A stretch of 6,441 nt of DNA from [Eubacterium] saphenum (GTDB taxonomy: Bacteria; Bacillota; Clostridia; Oscillospirales; Ruminococcaceae): the NCBI GenBank assembly GCA_004555855.1, contig SFJQ01000089.1, positions 1-6,441 of the forward strand, written 5' to 3'. Below, piece by piece: positions 5,027 through 6,441 of the stretch. The notes beneath the pieces are model-generated. The model searched no databases. It had not been told where the DNA came from and was given only the letters and a program-made list of their open reading frames with translations. Every line of letters begins with the position of its first letter. The first letter of the stretch is position 1. The position numbers and the translations under genes were made by a program.

Positions 5027-6441
5027 TTACATCGGCAAAACCGTCAAAACATCGTTTACAATCGTCACTCGGGAATGTTTTGCCGCTTCCACGATATCGA
5101 GAGTGAGGAAGTTTATGCAGAATTTTACTCCGGGATAAATCATTCCGTTGCACACGGCGCTCAGGTTATCCCTGTCCTTGATGTCCTCGTCGAGCTTTGC
5201 GATAAGCTCCTGCAGCTCCGTTTTCCTCATCGCGTAAAACAGCTTGTTCTGCATTTCAATTCGCTGCTGGCGCTGCTGTTCATCATTAAGCGTGCCGCCC
5301 TGCGCGTCCTTTCGGTTCTTGAGGAACGCGAGATTTTTTATCGAGAGGTCATAAATTCGGGTTGCTTCGTTCAAATCCGCTTCAGCCTCGCGCTTTCTTG
5401 CAAAAAGCACCGAGCCGTCGCCGATGTTAACTTCTGTGGGAGTGTACTTTTCCGAACCGATAGTTCCCGCGTTAATGTCGTGCATCGACGTGATTTTTCC
5501 GCCTGCGATAACCCCGCGGGGACCCTTTGTCGTGAGCTTTCCGTAGCAGAAAACATTGCAGAATGCGAACTGCTTGGACGTAATGTCGCCCTTTACAAAA
5601 ATCTCCGAATTTTCACAAAATCCGATATCGGCGTCGCCGCTGCAGTTAACCTTTGAATTGATGCACCCGCCGACAATCGTAAGACTTCCGCCTGCGCTGA
5701 TTTCGCCGCCGAAAACGCTGCCATCGATTTTCACGCTCTTTCCCGCGTTTATGGAAAATCCTTCCATAACATTGCCCTTAATATGAACATCGCCGAAAAA
5801 GCTGATATTTCCAACGGAAATGTCAAGGTCGGTCTTTATGGTAACAGCCGGTTCAACGTGAAAACAGCCGCCGGCAAACACAATATGCCCGTCGCACGCA
5901 GACACAATATTTTTTCCGTCCGTGGTAACGAGCGTGTTTCTTCCGAGCGAAATTTTCGCGGGAACACCGGGTTCGCCGGGGATTTCCTGTCCGAAAACAT
6001 TCTTTCCGGGCGTTCCCTCTTCGGGCGGAACAACATCGGCTATAACCTCGTTTTTGCGAATGGGAACGATAGAGTTCAGCTCGCGGTAATCGGCAATTCC
6101 AAACTCGTCCTGAACAGGCTTCAGCTTGTGTTCCTTATCGAAACGGAAGCTGATGTAGCCGTTCGCGCCCTTTTTCGGTGACTTGTAGTTGGCAATATTT
6201 GTCGGCACGCCAAAAAGCCGCTCCTCGACAATCTTATTTATAATCTTTTCTTCAACACCGAAGACGATGTTATTCTTTTTCAGTTCTTCCTTAACCATCT
6301 GAACTGTCGGTTCTTTTCCGCCGTTTATGGGCGGGTGAATGGTGAGATTAACGCTTCTTCCGCCGGAATCGATGTTCAGGTCAATTCGACAGTCAACAAC
6401 AGCTGTTACCTCTTTTTTCTGGGCATTTTCGTTAGTTTTAG
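5027..6441 (-). CDS. DUF342/FapA family protein (5' end beyond window)
   Basis: 470 residues are visible and the frame is open to the right edge. The ATG at 6298 has no Shine-Dalgarno and lies within conserved N-terminal sequence (TIHPPINGGKEPTVQMVKEE), so it is internal. The N-terminal FapA domain covers about visible residues 9-200 and includes GTPGKNVFGQEIPGEPG (142-158). A right-handed beta-helix of short Gly/Asp/Ile-rich repeats (about 200-340) includes RGVIAGGKI. A coiled coil rich in Glu/Lys/Gln (about 345-425) is followed by a short conserved C-terminal strand region with YPGVKF. FapA was named for a role in flagellar assembly, where it is tied to polar flagellum localisation in Vibrio. 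Many Clostridia carry DUF342 proteins whose function is unknown. No flagellar gene is visible here, so a motility role is not shown. The NlpC/P60-fold gene follows after 99 A/T-rich bases. Confidence 0.88.
   Translation of the reverse strand, partial: KTNENAQKKEVTAVVDCRIDLNIDSGGRSVNLTIHPPINGGKEPTVQMVKEELKKNNIVFGVEEKIINKIVEERLFGVPTNIANYKSPKKGANGYISFRFDKEHKLKPVQDEFGIADYRELNSIVPIRKNEVIADVVPPEEGTPGKNVFGQEIPGEPGVPAKISLGRNTLVTTDGKNIVSACDGHIVFAGGCFHVEPAVTIKTDLDISVGNISFFGDVHIKGNVMEGFSINAGKSVKIDGSVFGGEISAGGSLTIVGGCINSKVNCSGDADIGFCENSEIFVKGDITSKQFAFCNVFCYGKLTTKGPRGVIAGGKITSMHDINAGTIGSEKYTPTEVNIGDGSVLFARKREAEADLNEATRIYDLSIKNLAFLKNRKDAQGGTLNDEQQRQQRIEMQNKLFYAMRKTELQELIAKLDEDIKDRDNLSAVCNGMIYPGVKFCINFLTLDIVEAAKHSRVTIVNDVLTVLPM

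Noticed and set aside
5027..6298. A complete 423-residue FapA-like gene starting at the ATG at 6298
   Set aside because: The same frame stays open for 47 more codons to the window edge, those codons match the conserved FapA N-terminal region, and the ATG has no Shine-Dalgarno. The gene is partial.
1..6441. Mobile elements, CRISPR arrays, tRNA or rRNA
   Set aside because: No direct-repeat arrays, transposase or integrase motifs, or tRNA-like cloverleaf were seen. The gap between rpmG and secE, where a tRNA sits in some genomes, is only 19 bases.

Overview
The window reads as a stretch of a Gram-positive Clostridia chromosome, most likely from the Ruminococcus/Oscillospiraceae group. The evidence is Shine-Dalgarno sites close to AGGAGG before most genes, a clostridial four-cysteine ribosomal protein L33, a consensus vegetative promoter, and a rpmG-secE junction. 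This placement is inference from sequence character, not from a database match. Every gene I can support lies on the minus strand, so the window is described from right to left, in the direction of transcription.

Right part (6441 to 4334): a DUF342/FapA-type beta-helix protein enters from beyond the right edge. Its reading frame is open to the edge, and the first methionine inside the window is internal. After a 99-base gap comes a short membrane-anchored protein with an NlpC/P60 fold in which the positions of the Cys-His-His triad are Asn-Phe-Ala.

Middle part (4296 to 592): four tightly packed genes follow, with gaps of 37, 18 and 19 bases before the first three and a 4-base overlap at the last. 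They encode a divergent HMGL-like (DRE-TIM) barrel protein that lacks the family's metal and catalytic residues, a Cof-type HAD phosphatase with an intact active site, a CNNM/CorC-family membrane protein (DUF21, two CBS domains, CorC_HlyC domain), and an NfeD-like membrane protein starting with TTG inside the stop region of the CNNM gene. The packing suggests one transcript. No shared pathway is obvious. The theme is membrane and envelope housekeeping plus two apparent pseudoenzymes.

Left part (591 to 1): a 199-base gap holds a perfect-consensus promoter (TTGACA, 17 bases, TATAAT) with an A/T-rich upstream stretch. A hairpin followed by seven T's overlaps the predicted transcription start. 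A roughly 115-base structured leader then leads into rpmG (L33, GTG start) and, 19 bases later, secE, which is cut by the left edge. This is the start of a translation/secretion operon of the rpmG-secE-(nusG) type.

I saw no mobile elements, CRISPR arrays, rRNA or tRNA. The points most worth checking are the two adjacent pseudoenzymes and the terminator-like hairpin at the rpmG start site.
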